DNA of 64,000 nt from an uncultured Lachnobacterium sp. (GCA_937889225.1 CALAST010000001.1:1-64000); one strand, 5' to 3'; counted from the stretch's first letter, positions 8,861 to 17,277 are shown. Numbers and translations: made by a program. Notes: generated by a model from the sequence alone, not told the origin.

Positions 8861-9019
8861 TTATTTTCTTTTCTCGAAGAAATATAAACAACCAATGATA
8901 CAAAAACAAATTCCCATTAACATTATAGAAAATGTTCTTTCAAAAATTCCAACTATTAGTTCTAAAACACCTGCTGCAGTAATTAGTATTCCTGCTATTT
9001 TTCTCCCTTTTTCTTTCAT
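8861..9019 (-). CDS. Small two-helix membrane protein, 52 residues
   Basis: A short frame that begins MKEKGRKIAGILITAAGVLE and ends in CLYFFEKRK. It has two hydrophobic segments (about residues 8-24 and 30-47) separated by FERTF, and positively charged ends. The RBS is weak (AAGAG), which lowers confidence. It lies between the COG0523-type gene and the importer operon on the same strand. No function can be assigned. The remaining bases of 8630-8860 show no gene. Confidence 0.45.
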   Translation of the reverse strand: MKEKGRKIAGILITAAGVLELIVGIFERTFSIMLMGICFCIIGCLYFFEKRK

Positions 9020-9043
9020 TGCACGTATACTCTTATATAAAAT

Positions 9044-9991
9044 TTAAGTGAAATATACCAACTCGTCCTCCGGTTCTTGTGCCGGTTCAATGGAAATCGG
9101 ATATAATACAGGTCCTTTTCCTTTATATTCCATCGCAAATTCTACACGAATTTCGGCAGTAATTGTAATCCATGACTTATGCGGAATTTCTTTTTCTTTC
9201 GGATATTTGCACTTAAATCCAATAAATGTAATATCATCCACGCAACAAGTCATTGCAAAACGCCCGGGAACCATGATGCCACTCTTTAAATTATCCGGAT
9301 TATATACAAGTGCAAGGAATTTTACCTTTTTGCCATGATATTTTTTATAATTATCGGTTGCATCCATATACCAAATGCCATAATCTGCATCTGAAAGCTC
9401 TATAATATCCTGATTGATATCAAATGGAAGTTCTTCTTCTCTTTCATCAATTGTTCCATCCGTTCTTTCATAAACAATCTGTGCTTTACGGTTTACTGTT
9501 TTTACTTGGCGACGAAGCTTTCCGCGGTCGGTGTCGTCATCAGTACGATTAAAAATAACAACATCTGCGTCAAAAATCTGTTCCTGCATCATAGCACGCA
9601 TATTGTTGAAATACATATTAAATGTGGTGGAGTCTACAGTTGCTAAAGACTGTACGATTACCCATCCTTTTGGCAAATCTGCTTCCAATACCTTATCCAC
9701 GCCCCATGTGCCGTTGTATTCAATAAATACCTGTTTTGGCTTATACTGCTCATGAATTTCTTTCAAACGCTCTGATGTAAAATCTTCCTCTGCATCAATG
9801 GTAACAAGAGAAAAATTCACAGTACGAAGTTTTGCTTCGTCATATTCTTTTTCTCCATCTTCACACATGATAATAACGCCTTTTCCACCTTCTGCGAAAT
9901 CATTTTCAAAGAGGGTTTCTTCAATAAGTGATGTTTTTCCACTATCCATAAATCCGGTAAAAAGATAAACCGGAATTTCCTGAACTGCCAT
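9044..9991 (-). CDS. COG0523-like GTPase with a TIGR03943-like C-terminal domain
   Basis: A 315-residue protein that starts at MAVQEIPVYL, where GGAGG stands 7 nt upstream, not at an ATG ten codons earlier. The Walker A motif GFMDSGKTS and the switch-like FIEYNGTWGVD resemble CobW/COG0523 G3E GTPases. The CxCC metal motif of true family members is absent (IIMCEDGEKEYD is in its place). The C-terminal 110 residues (KYHGKKVKFLALVYNP, GRFAMTCCVDDITFIGFKCK, WITITAEIRVEFAMEYKGKGPVLY) look like the TIGR03943 domain that often sits beside COG0523 proteins. Probably a metal-handling partner of the neighbouring GTPase. Confidence 0.75.
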   Translation of the reverse strand: MAVQEIPVYLFTGFMDSGKTSLIEETLFENDFAEGGKGVIIMCEDGEKEYDEAKLRTVNFSLVTIDAEEDFTSERLKEIHEQYKPKQVFIEYNGTWGVDKVLEADLPKGWVIVQSLATVDSTTFNMYFNNMRAMMQEQIFDADVVIFNRTDDDTDRGKLRRQVKTVNRKAQIVYERTDGTIDEREEELPFDINQDIIELSDADYGIWYMDATDNYKKYHGKKVKFLALVYNPDNLKSGIMVPGRFAMTCCVDDITFIGFKCKYPKEKEIPHKSWITITAEIRVEFAMEYKGKGPVLYPISIEPAQEPEDELVYFT

Positions 9992-10063
9992 ATGTTTTCC
10001 TCCTAAAAACATTTTGAACATATTATTTCTTAGAATATTGTGTTAAAAATAACCTAAATGCTA

Positions 10064-11236
10064 CTATACAAGTTCAAATAATTCTAACAATTTATGCTCA
10101 TCCATATTTGTTCCGATTACGCAAAGTCTTCCTGTATAATCCGGCTGTCCTTCACGAAGTTCATATTCGCCCGGAACCATATCAAAATAAATCCATGTGC
10201 CATCGGTACTTTCTACCATACCTTTTGCACGAAGAATTGTTCCATAGTCTTCTGTATCACAGAATGTTTTTAAAATTTCTTCAATCTTTGATTTTTCAAA
10301 CTTATGAGGCGTTTCCTTACCCCAGCTTGTAAATACTTCATCTGCATGATGGTGGTGATGGTCGTGATCATGACATCCACATTCACAATTTTCATCATGC
10401 TCATGATGATGGTGATGGTCATGCTCGTGCTCGTGACATCCGCATTCACAGTCTTCATCATGTTCATGATGATGGTGGTGGTCATGCTCGTGCTCGTGAC
10501 ATCCGCATTCACAGTTTTCATCATGCTCATGGTGATGGTGGTCATGCTCGTGCTCGTGACATCCACATTCACAATTTTCGTCATGCTCATGGTGATGATG
10601 ATGTGCATGATGTTCTGCCAATACTTTCATTTCCAAACTATCTTGTCCCTCTATAACAGACAAAATCTGTTTGCCATCAATTGCATCCCATGCAGTAGTA
10701 ATGATAGCTGCTTTATCATTCAATGCCTGCATCTGTTTTACACAAGTTTCTAACTGCTCTGCTGAAGCATTCTGTGTACGGCTTAATACAATAGTTGTTG
10801 CGTGTTCAATCTGATTATTGAAAAACTCGCCAAATGCCTTCATCTGTTTACTTGCTTTTAACGCATTTACAACTGTTACAAGACCATTTAATTTTACATC
10901 CTGTTCTTTTTCCACATCAATCACAGATTTCATAACATCGGATAATTTGCCAACACCGGATGGCTCAATTAAAATACGGTCTGGATGATAGGTTTCAATT
11001 ACTTCTCTTAAGTTTTTGCCAAAATCACCTACCAAAGAACAACAAATACATCCGGAATTCATTTCTGTAATTTCAATACCGGAATCCTTTAAAAATCCAC
11101 CGTCAATTCCAATTTCACCAAATTCATTCTCAATTAAAACAATCTGCTCGCCTTTGAATGCCTCTTCCAACATCTTTTTAATAAATGTAGTTTTACCGGC
11201 TCCAAGAAAACCGGAAATAATATCAATCTTTGTCAT
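10064..11236 (-). CDS. COG0523 (CobW/YjiA) metallochaperone GTPase with His/Cys repeats
   Basis: A 390-residue protein. Walker A is GFLGAGKTT at residues 9-17, the CxCC metal-site motif is SGCICCSLVGD near residue 60, and IEPSGVGKLSDV follows. Between the GTPase domain and the C-terminal CobW_C domain (HKFEKSKIEEILKTFCDTED onward) is an insert of about 85 residues: four near-identical repeats of HDHHHHxHDENCECGCHEHE. The insert should bind many Zn, Ni or Co ions. COG0523 proteins deliver metals under GTP hydrolysis. The two GTPases follow each other on one strand, 72 bp apart, upstream of the importer. Confidence 0.92.
   Translation of the reverse strand: MTKIDIISGFLGAGKTTFIKKMLEEAFKGEQIVLIENEFGEIGIDGGFLKDSGIEITEMNSGCICCSLVGDFGKNLREVIETYHPDRILIEPSGVGKLSDVMKSVIDVEKEQDVKLNGLVTVVNALKASKQMKAFGEFFNNQIEHATTIVLSRTQNASAEQLETCVKQMQALNDKAAIITTAWDAIDGKQILSVIEGQDSLEMKVLAEHHAHHHHHEHDENCECGCHEHEHDHHHHEHDENCECGCHEHEHDHHHHHEHDEDCECGCHEHEHDHHHHHEHDENCECGCHDHDHHHHHADEVFTSWGKETPHKFEKSKIEEILKTFCDTEDYGTILRAKGMVESTDGTWIYFDMVPGEYELREGQPDYTGRLCVIGTNMDEHKLLELFELV
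10345..10611 (-). repeat. In-gene tandem repeat coding His/Cys metal-binding units
   Basis: Four tandem copies of about 60-66 bp with few differences, each coding a block of His-Asp-His residues followed by ENCECGCHEHE or EDCECGCHEHE. Unit length varies by whole codons in the His run, so copy number and His number can change by slippage without breaking the frame. Confidence 0.9.
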
Positions 11237-11518
11237 ATTTTCTTTCTCCTTCTTTTATTATAGTCTGGTATACGATGATTACATTCCTTTTCACTTATCT
11301 ATCATTATCATGTATTTTTCAAAACTGCCATAACGCTAAAACATTCCTAACATCTTCGGATTGTACCGCTACCAACAATTTACATAAAATGAAATTAACA
11401 TTTCACAACATCTTATTGTACAAGGAAATCAAACATATTGCAATTCATAATTTATAGATATTTTTAATCTGTTTTAAGTATTTGATTAGCTTCATTATTC
11501 GTCTCTTAAAATAGGTTT

Positions 11519-13246
11519 CTATTTGTGCATATGATACAACTTCTCATAAATTCCTTGTTTTTCCAATAATTCCTGATGCGTACCAGATTCTGCAATTCCT
11601 TCTTCTGTAAGCACTAAAATCTTCTCGGCATTCTGAATGGTTGTAAGCCTATGTGCAATTACAAATGTCGTACGATTTTTTGCTAATTTTTCCAAAGAAT
11701 CCTGCACTACTTTTTCACTTTCATTATCTAACGCAGATGTTGCTTCATCAAAAATCAAAATCGGTGGATTCTTTAAAAATACTCTCGCAATTGAAAGACG
11801 CTGTTTTTGTCCACCGGAAAGTTTAATGCCTCGTTGTCCGATATCCGTCTGATAACCATCCGGAAATGACATAATAAATTCATGTGCATTTGCATTTTTT
11901 GCCGCTGCAATGACTTCATCCATCGTTGCTCCCGGCTTTCCATAAGCAATATTTTCAAAAATCGTTCCTGCAAATAAATACACATCCTGCTGCACAATCC
12001 CGATTTGACTACGAAGACTTTTTAATGTCACTTCACGAATATCTTTTCCATCAATACGAATGGTTCCGCTATTTACATCGTAAAAACGTGGTATCAAAGA
12101 ACAAAGTGTTGTCTTTCCTGCTCCCGATGAACCAACCAAAGCCATATAAGAACCTGCCGGCACATTCAAATTGACTTTATTTAAAATAGTATCGGTATTT
12201 TCATTATATTTAAACGTTACACCTTCAAAAGAAATATCTCCTTTTACCTGTTTCAGTTCTATCGCATTCGGACTATCTGCAATATCCGGCTCAATATCCA
12301 TAATTTCCTGGAAACGTTCAAAGCCGCTGTAACCATTCTGGAACTGCTCTGTAAAATCAATAATCGTACGAATCGGGTCGGTAAATACACTAATATACAG
12401 CAAAAATGTCAACAAATCCGTAATATTCATTTGCCCCTTTGCAATCAAAATACTTCCGATTACAATCACACAAACCTGAATCAATGTCGTAAAACTATTA
12501 ACGCCTGCCTGAAAACTTCCCATATAAAAATAGCTGTTTTTCTTTGCATTTAAAAATCCATCATTTCCTACTTTGAACTTTTCATTTTCCACTTCCTCGT
12601 TTGCAAACGATTTTACAACACGAATCCCTGAAAGGTTATCCTCAATCTGTGCATTGATTTCTGCAATCTTACGACGATTTTTCCTCGAAGCCTGACGCAT
12701 CTTTTTATTGAGCACAAAAGCATACCCAAACATAAACGGAAGCACAGCAAATGCCGCCAGCGTTAACGTTGGATTTACATTTAGTAGAATAACTAACGCT
12801 CCCACAATTTTGAGTACCGAAAGAATAATATTTTCCGGTCCATGATGCAAAAGCTCTGTAATATCAAACAAATCCGTTGTAATGCGGCTCATCAGCTGCC
12901 CTACTTTTTGGTCATCATAGAATGAAAAAGAAAGTTTTTGCATATGGTCAAAAATTTCCGCTCGCATATCATACTCAATTTTTGCCCCCATCACATGCCC
13001 ATAATTTCCAATAAAGAAACGGCAATAAAAATCCAAACCAATCATCACCAAAAGCACAACACCAATGACTGCCACTTTTTCCATAATTTCTTCCGGTGGC
13101 AAATAAATCAATGTATTGGTTACATATCTGACAATTAATGGAATCGAAAGTGCAATTCCTGCGGACATCGCCGCAAAAAACATATCCGCCCAAAACATAC
13201 CCATATATGGTTTGTAATAGGATAACATTTTCTTAAAATTTTTCAT
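11519..13246 (-). CDS. ABC exporter, fused membrane and ATPase domains (MsbA/LmrA-type)
   Basis: A 575-residue half-transporter. The start is taken at MKNFKKML, with AGAGG 8 nt upstream, rather than the GTG three codons earlier. Residues 1-310 hold six transmembrane helices of the type I exporter fold. The ATPase domain has GSSGAGKTT (Walker A), a Q-loop in GIVQQDVYLFAG, the signature LSGGQKQR, Walker B ILIFDEATSALD and the switch His in VIAHRLTT. It should work as a homodimer and export lipids, drugs or peptides. The substrate is unknown. It stands alone: 283 bp from the GTPase gene, with a 400-bp gene-free stretch upstream. Confidence 0.92.
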   Translation of the reverse strand: MKNFKKMLSYYKPYMGMFWADMFFAAMSAGIALSIPLIVRYVTNTLIYLPPEEIMEKVAVIGVVLLVMIGLDFYCRFFIGNYGHVMGAKIEYDMRAEIFDHMQKLSFSFYDDQKVGQLMSRITTDLFDITELLHHGPENIILSVLKIVGALVILLNVNPTLTLAAFAVLPFMFGYAFVLNKKMRQASRKNRRKIAEINAQIEDNLSGIRVVKSFANEEVENEKFKVGNDGFLNAKKNSYFYMGSFQAGVNSFTTLIQVCVIVIGSILIAKGQMNITDLLTFLLYISVFTDPIRTIIDFTEQFQNGYSGFERFQEIMDIEPDIADSPNAIELKQVKGDISFEGVTFKYNENTDTILNKVNLNVPAGSYMALVGSSGAGKTTLCSLIPRFYDVNSGTIRIDGKDIREVTLKSLRSQIGIVQQDVYLFAGTIFENIAYGKPGATMDEVIAAAKNANAHEFIMSFPDGYQTDIGQRGIKLSGGQKQRLSIARVFLKNPPILIFDEATSALDNESEKVVQDSLEKLAKNRTTFVIAHRLTTIQNAEKILVLTEEGIAESGTHQELLEKQGIYEKLYHMHK

Positions 13247-13654
13247 TATACTCACCTCTCTAACTTCCTTAGTTTAGCAGTAATGAAATTAATTGTCAAA
13301 ATATATTGCATTTGTATACCTGTTTTTGAGCATTATGAAAGATTTTTTCTAAAAAGAACTAAAATTTGAGATAAAATGGAGCATGGAATCCTTTTTAATA
13401 AGCAAATAGCAAATTTTGTACAAAGAATCATTCTATATAAGATATCTTTATTTTGATTTACAACCTGTTTTTATACAACGTACACAAACTAACAAACCAT
13501 ATTTTATGAGAAACAACTAAGATTATATGGAATTTATTTTATGCATTTGTGCAATTTTCAAAATTTGCTCAATTATAGATAATACTAAAAAATTTGATAT
13601 AATTGTAACGAATTAGTTTTAAATCGGATATATAGACAGAAAGGAGGAACAGAA

Positions 13655-13912
13655 GTGCTTTTCGATATTCCCGAAGATACCGCCATTAGTGAAATTTCTC
13701 CGGAACGGAAAACGCTTGGTCGCATGGAGCTTTTAGATACACTTAAAATAGTTCATCAGCTCCCCGAACCCATGCGAGAAATTATATATTTAAGAACCAT
13801 CAGCGATTTGTCTTTTCGGGAAATCGGAGATATTTTAGGAAAAAGCGAAAACTGGGCACGCGTGACTTATTTTCGTGCGAAAACACAATTGATAGAACTA
13901 TGTGAAAAGTGA
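13655..13912 (+). CDS. Truncated ECF-type sigma factor, region 4 only
   Basis: An 85-residue protein starting at GTG behind an excellent RBS (AAGGAGG at 13640-13647). It holds only the sigma-70 region 4 helix-turn-helix: LPEPMREIIYLRTISDLSFREIGDILGKSENWARVTYFRAK. Region 2, needed for core binding and -10 melting, is absent, and nothing like it is coded in any frame upstream (13260-13650). A TATAAT at 13598-13603 could start the transcript. The next gene encodes a zinc-finger anti-sigma-like membrane protein. The pair may be a decayed or repurposed sigma/anti-sigma system. It could also be a stand-alone DNA-binding regulator. Confidence 0.7.
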   Translation: MLFDIPEDTAISEISPERKTLGRMELLDTLKIVHQLPEPMREIIYLRTISDLSFREIGDILGKSENWARVTYFRAKTQLIELCEK

Positions 13913-13992
13913 AACTGATACTCTCATCTGTTATAATTGATAAAAAATATGCTCAATAACAATTCATAACAAAAAAGAAAGGAAGAAACACT

Positions 13993-14796
13993 ATGCCAAA
14001 CACGAATTGTAATATTATCAAAGACTTACTTCCGTCTTATATGGAAGAACTTTGCTCAAAAGAAAGCCGTCAACTTATTGATGAGCATTTTACCGAATGT
14101 AAACAATGCCAGCATCTGTATTTGGAACTAAAAAAAGAAAGCTCTAAAAAAGAACTCTATGAGACAAAAGAATTTGACTATTTTAAGAAAATCAGAAATA
14201 GTGTCTTTCGAAAAAATGTAATTATCAATTTTATGATTGCATTGCTCTTTTGGTTCCAATTCTATTGCATTTTCAATCACTACCGTTTTAGTACACAGTT
14301 TGTTAATGTTGTAAACTATATATTGCCACTTCTTATCATTGCAATCTTATTTTTCACATTACCTGATTATGCTTTAAAGGAAGTACCAAATAAATTGAAA
14401 TTTACCGTGCTTGGAATTGAATTTGCCATTATGATTTATATTACAGGATTATTTGTTTATATTATGCATACACTTAAATCCAACATCTTTCCATTTGGTC
14501 TTGAACCATCTCAAATTGGACCATTTTTGGGAAATCAGCTTATTGCTTTGCAGATTGCATTTACCATTGTCTTTTCCATTACCCTTTACCTTAGTACCCG
14601 AAAAAAACGTATCTGCCCTGCTTTGCATTTTCTGCCAATTGGCGGATTTGTATTGACAAACCAATACCTCATTATGGTGCATAATTTAGTAAATACTGTT
14701 AGTATTCAAGTGATATTAAGACCATTTCTGATTATTACAGTTGGTATTACAATACTTGTAGGGCTATATATGGCAATTAATAAAAAACATCTATAA
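13993..14796 (+). CDS. Zinc-finger (anti-sigma-like) membrane protein
   Basis: 267 residues. The N-terminus NCNIIKDLLPSYMEELCSKES then HFTECKQCQHLY has the HxxxCxxC layout of the ZAS zinc domain (zf-HC2). Six hydrophobic segments follow (about residues 77-262), unusual for a classical single-pass anti-sigma factor but seen in Clostridia members. The RBS is AAAGGAAG. It follows the truncated sigma gene by 80 bp in the same direction, which supports a partner relation. It would hold the sigma-like protein at the membrane; that is inference. Confidence 0.75.
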   Translation: MPNTNCNIIKDLLPSYMEELCSKESRQLIDEHFTECKQCQHLYLELKKESSKKELYETKEFDYFKKIRNSVFRKNVIINFMIALLFWFQFYCIFNHYRFSTQFVNVVNYILPLLIIAILFFTLPDYALKEVPNKLKFTVLGIEFAIMIYITGLFVYIMHTLKSNIFPFGLEPSQIGPFLGNQLIALQIAFTIVFSITLYLSTRKKRICPALHFLPIGGFVLTNQYLIMVHNLVNTVSIQVILRPFLIITVGITILVGLYMAINKKHL

Positions 14797-14863
14797 TTTT
14801 TATAAAGACACCTTTTGGGCCATTCACAATAACATATGGCTCGTGTCAAAACCGTTTTCTTTG

Positions 14864-14910
14864 TAAATAGGATATTCGCAATCCGTTTTCGCTACTTACT
14901 CATAACCGAT
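14864..14910 (+). repeat. Copy of the short dispersed repeat, 3
   Basis: AATAGGATATTCGCAATCCG followed by TTTTCGCTACTTACTCATAACCGA. GGATATTCGCAATCC can fold on itself. Intergenic, between the anti-sigma-like gene and the NUDIX gene. Confidence 0.55.
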
Positions 14911-14915
14911 TCAAA

Positions 14916-14962
14916 AAAGTTCCCCACCAATTCGTGCTTTGCACTTAAAGTGGGGGACTTTC
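14916..14962 (-). terminator. Terminator of the NUDIX gene
   Basis: AAGTTCCCCAC and GTGGGGGACTT form an 11-bp GC-rich stem just after the stop of the minus-strand NUDIX gene. A/T-rich sequence follows on the minus strand. Confidence 0.7.
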
Positions 14963-14971
14963 TTAATTCCA

Positions 14972-15553
14972 TTAAAACATGCTAACTTCTACTAATTTTT
15001 CTCCTTCATAACGCAATTTTAATGAAAAAAACTCTTTTTTCTCATCTAATAATTGTAAAAACACCTTATCTCCCTCCCAAATATGCAAGTTTTTGATTTG
15101 CGATTTTGGAACCCATACAAGCTCGCCTTCATTACACACATACTTATTTTTTTCTTTTATATGTTTATTGTTATCATATATAGTCTTATCTATTATTTGC
15201 ATATTGCCATCATATTCATCGCTATCATAAGATTCCGTGCTTTTTATCCACTCATTCCAATCCGCAAACAAATCTTTTCCTTCATATTCAGTAGCAGTAA
15301 ACAAATGCATATACTCTGTCTCCCACTTATCCGATACAAAGGTAACGATTCCACGAAATTGATACTTTGTAAGTGTGAGTCCTGTTTCTTCTTTCACCTC
15401 ACGAATCACACATTCCTCCGGTGATTCTCCATCTTCAAATTTTCCACCTACGCCAATCCATTTATCCTTGTTTGCATCTACTTCCTTTTTTACTCGATGG
15501 AGCATTAAATATTTATTCTCTTTTTCAATATAACAAAGTGTTGATAAAATCAT
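14972..15553 (-). CDS. NUDIX hydrolase (MutT-like)
   Basis: 193 residues. The NUDIX box is complete: GGKFEDGESPEECVIREVKEETGL (Gx5Ex7REUxEExGU). The N-terminus MILSTLCYIEKENKYLMLHR is typical of 8-oxo-dGTP diphosphatase-like members. The protein is longer than the usual 150-160 residues because of an insert of about 45 residues after NEWIKSTESY (SDEYDGNMQI to KYVCNEGEL) before the strand ELVWVPKSQI. The RBS is AGGAG with 8 nt spacing. It hydrolyses a nucleoside diphosphate linked to a moiety X; the exact substrate is not predictable. Confidence 0.88.
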   Translation of the reverse strand: MILSTLCYIEKENKYLMLHRVKKEVDANKDKWIGVGGKFEDGESPEECVIREVKEETGLTLTKYQFRGIVTFVSDKWETEYMHLFTATEYEGKDLFADWNEWIKSTESYDSDEYDGNMQIIDKTIYDNNKHIKEKNKYVCNEGELVWVPKSQIKNLHIWEGDKVFLQLLDEKKEFFSLKLRYEGEKLVEVSMF

Positions 15554-15606
15554 GATTCACTCTCCTTATTTCAATAAAATACTAACTTTCACATCAAATA
15601 AACTTA

Positions 15607-16338
15607 TTATCTTTGCTCACAATAAACTTCAATCGCCTTTGCTGCAAATTCTGCACAGCCAGCCCCTGCTACACGATTAATATTCTCTGTAAATTCTCCT
15701 CCTGCACCATACATTTTTCCAAGTCCTGACAAAATTTCATCGGTACAGGTATAGAAATGCTCTGTGATATAATTCTGCAATTTTTTCACCTGCTCTTGAA
15801 CTGTGTCACTTTCCGGTTTTTCTTTCATCATTTTGCCAAATTCCACAAACACTTCCATAAGCCCTTTTGCAGACAATTCCTGTGCATTTTTACTTTGGTT
15901 TTTACTCTTTTTTTCAAATTCTTGATATGCTTCGGTCGTTCCCCATTGCTCTTTTGCCTGCTTTGCATATTGCTCCATCTTTTTTGTATCAAATACTGTA
16001 AAATCCATCTTTTTCCCTCCTGTTTGCTTTACTTCACGGGCAAAGGCAATTAAATGCTCCAAATGTTCCTTTTTTAAAGTTAACAGTTCAATTTGCTGGC
16101 TTAAAGCTTTTTCTCTGTCAAAATTTTTATCGTCTACAATTTTTTTTATATCCTTAAGAGGAAACGCAAGCTCACGAAACAGTAAAATCTGTTGTAAACG
16201 TTCCAATGCTATCTCATCATACAGACGATATCCCGCATCTGTTACACTTGAAGGGTGCAAAAGCCCGATTTTATCATAATAATGCAATGTCCGTATGCTA
16301 ACTCCCGTCAATTTACTGACCTCTTTTACTGTCATCAT
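15607..16338 (-). CDS. MerR-family regulator with TipAS-like effector domain
   Basis: A 243-residue protein that starts at MMTVKEVSKL (AGGTGG 8 nt upstream); a GTG four codons earlier is less likely. The winged helix-turn-helix (VKEVSKLTGVSIRTLHYYDKIGLL, AGYRLY) and dimerisation helix LTLKKEHLEHLIAF are typical of MerR. The C-terminal half (TEAYQEFEKKSKNQ onward, GLGKMYGAGGEFTENINR, AAKAIEVYCEQ) is the TipAS antibiotic-recognition domain, as in Mta and TipAL, which bind thiopeptides or other drugs and activate efflux. The gene has a MerR-type promoter with a 19-bp spacer at its 5' end, so it probably activates itself. Confidence 0.9.
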   Translation of the reverse strand: MMTVKEVSKLTGVSIRTLHYYDKIGLLHPSSVTDAGYRLYDEIALERLQQILLFRELAFPLKDIKKIVDDKNFDREKALSQQIELLTLKKEHLEHLIAFAREVKQTGGKKMDFTVFDTKKMEQYAKQAKEQWGTTEAYQEFEKKSKNQSKNAQELSAKGLMEVFVEFGKMMKEKPESDTVQEQVKKLQNYITEHFYTCTDEILSGLGKMYGAGGEFTENINRVAGAGCAEFAAKAIEVYCEQR

Positions 16339-16405
16339 AAGTTGTACCACCTTTGGAAAATATAATTATATTTGATTACTTAACAATTCCTCCCCGTGTA
16401 AGCAC

Positions 16406-16436
16406 ACTATAAATCATAACCTAACGTCAGTGTCAA
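16406..16436 (-). promoter_or_regulatory. MerR-type promoter with 19-bp spacer
   Basis: On the minus strand TTGACA (16431-16436) and TATAGT (16406-16411) are separated by 19 bp, the over-long spacer that MerR proteins correct by DNA distortion. The spacer holds CTGACGTTAGG, with the partial dyad usual for such operators. It points to the MerR/TipAS gene. Confidence 0.7.
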
Positions 16437-16467
16437 GGAAAATATTTAATACTTCCTAAAAACAGTT

Positions 16468-16566
16468 TATAATGTTACTACATTGCTCCTAGCGGGCCGA
16501 ATAAAAGACATTGCCCCCTTACGGGGCATTAAATTAGACCTCACATTTTCGTGAGGGTTTTCTTAT
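16468..16566 (+). ncRNA. Possible small RNA with two hairpins and terminator
   Basis: TATAAT at 16468-16473, then TGCCCC/GGGGCA (16512-16528) and CCTCAC-ATTTTC-GTGAGG (16539-16556) followed by T-rich GTTTTCTT. The second hairpin looks like a rho-independent terminator on the plus strand, but no plus-strand gene precedes it. A transcript of about 80 nt starting near 16480 would fit. The -35 is poor, so this stays tentative. Confidence 0.3.
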
Positions 16567-16575
16567 ATCATTTCA

Positions 16576-16604
16576 TTGACACATATTATTATATGTATTA
16601 TACT
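16576..16604 (+). promoter_or_regulatory. hicAB promoter with overlapping palindromic operator
   Basis: TTGACA (16576-16581), exactly 17 bp, then TATACT (16599-16604). Inside the spacer is the inverted repeat ACATAT-TATT-ATATGT (16581-16596). HicB proteins with a ribbon-helix-helix domain repress their own operon, so this repeat is the likely HicB operator. Confidence 0.75.
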
Positions 16605-16627
16605 AACATTGTCAGGAGAAAATACTA

Positions 16628-16825
16628 ATGAAAAGTTATTCATCAAGAGAAGTCTTAAAGATTCTGAAAGAAGATGGTTGGTATGAAGTAAATGTTGTTG
16701 GTAGTCATCATCAATTTAAACATCCTACCAAAAAGGGACGTGTAACTGTAAAACATCCTGACAAAGACATCCCCCCAAAAACACTTTCTAGTATCGAAAG
16801 ACAGTCAGGGCTTACTTTTAGGTAG
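16628..16825 (+). CDS. hicA: HicA-family mRNA interferase toxin
   Basis: 65 residues, the normal size for HicA. The dsRBD-like fold is seen in SSREVLKILKEDGWYEVNVVGSHHQF. The catalytic His of the GSHHQF box is present, as is the strand GRVTVKHPDKDIPPKTLSSIERQSGL. The RBS is AGGAG with 10 nt spacing. It cleaves mRNA in stationary or stress conditions unless bound by HicB, coded 32 bp downstream. Appears intact. Confidence 0.93.
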   Translation: MKSYSSREVLKILKEDGWYEVNVVGSHHQFKHPTKKGRVTVKHPDKDIPPKTLSSIERQSGLTFR

Positions 16826-16857
16826 CCCTGGCATCTCACTAAATAATGGAGGTATAC

Positions 16858-17277
16858 ATGGAAAAACTTGAACGCTACTTTTATCCAGCAATTTTTACTT
16901 ATGAAGAAGGAAAGGAAATTGCAGTTGAGTTTCCTGACTTAGATGTTGCTACAAGTGGAAATGACGATAATGATGCATTACTATCTGCTCGTGAATTGCT
17001 TGGATGTGTTATTTTTGGATTTGAAGAAGACGGAGAAGAACTTCCATCTCCTACACCACTTTCTGAAATAAAATTACAAACCAATGAACACGTTGTACTG
17101 ATTGATGTTTATATGCCATCAATTCGAAATGCTCATATCAATAAATCTGTAAGCCGTACCGTTACTCTCCCTGCATGGCTTAACTCAGTCGCTTTAGAAC
17201 ATAATATTAATTTTTCTCAAGTTTTGCAGAAAGCTTTAATGGAATATCTTGGCATTACAAATAACACAGTTAAATAA
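16858..17277 (+). CDS. hicB: HicB-family antitoxin
   Basis: 139 residues from the ATG in MEKLERYFYP, with GGAGG 5 nt upstream; an in-frame ATG four codons earlier overlaps that RBS and is rejected. The N-terminal partial RNase H-like fold has YFYPAIFTYEEGKEIAVEFPDLDVATSG and ALLSARELLGC. The C-terminal part VSRTVTLPAWLNSVALEHNINFSQVLQKAL is a ribbon-helix-helix DNA-binding domain. It neutralises HicA and probably represses the operon at the palindrome in its promoter. Confidence 0.93.
   Translation: MEKLERYFYPAIFTYEEGKEIAVEFPDLDVATSGNDDNDALLSARELLGCVIFGFEEDGEELPSPTPLSEIKLQTNEHVVLIDVYMPSIRNAHINKSVSRTVTLPAWLNSVALEHNINFSQVLQKALMEYLGITNNTVK

Noticed and set aside
10345..10611. CRISPR-like regular repeats
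   Set aside because: The repeats lie in frame inside a gene, have no unique spacers and code metal-binding residues.
10304..10753. A long plus-strand frame rich in Met/Val/Leu opposite the COG0523 gene
   Set aside because: It is the antisense of the His-rich repeats; its residues are forced by CAT/GAT codons on the other strand and it has no RBS.
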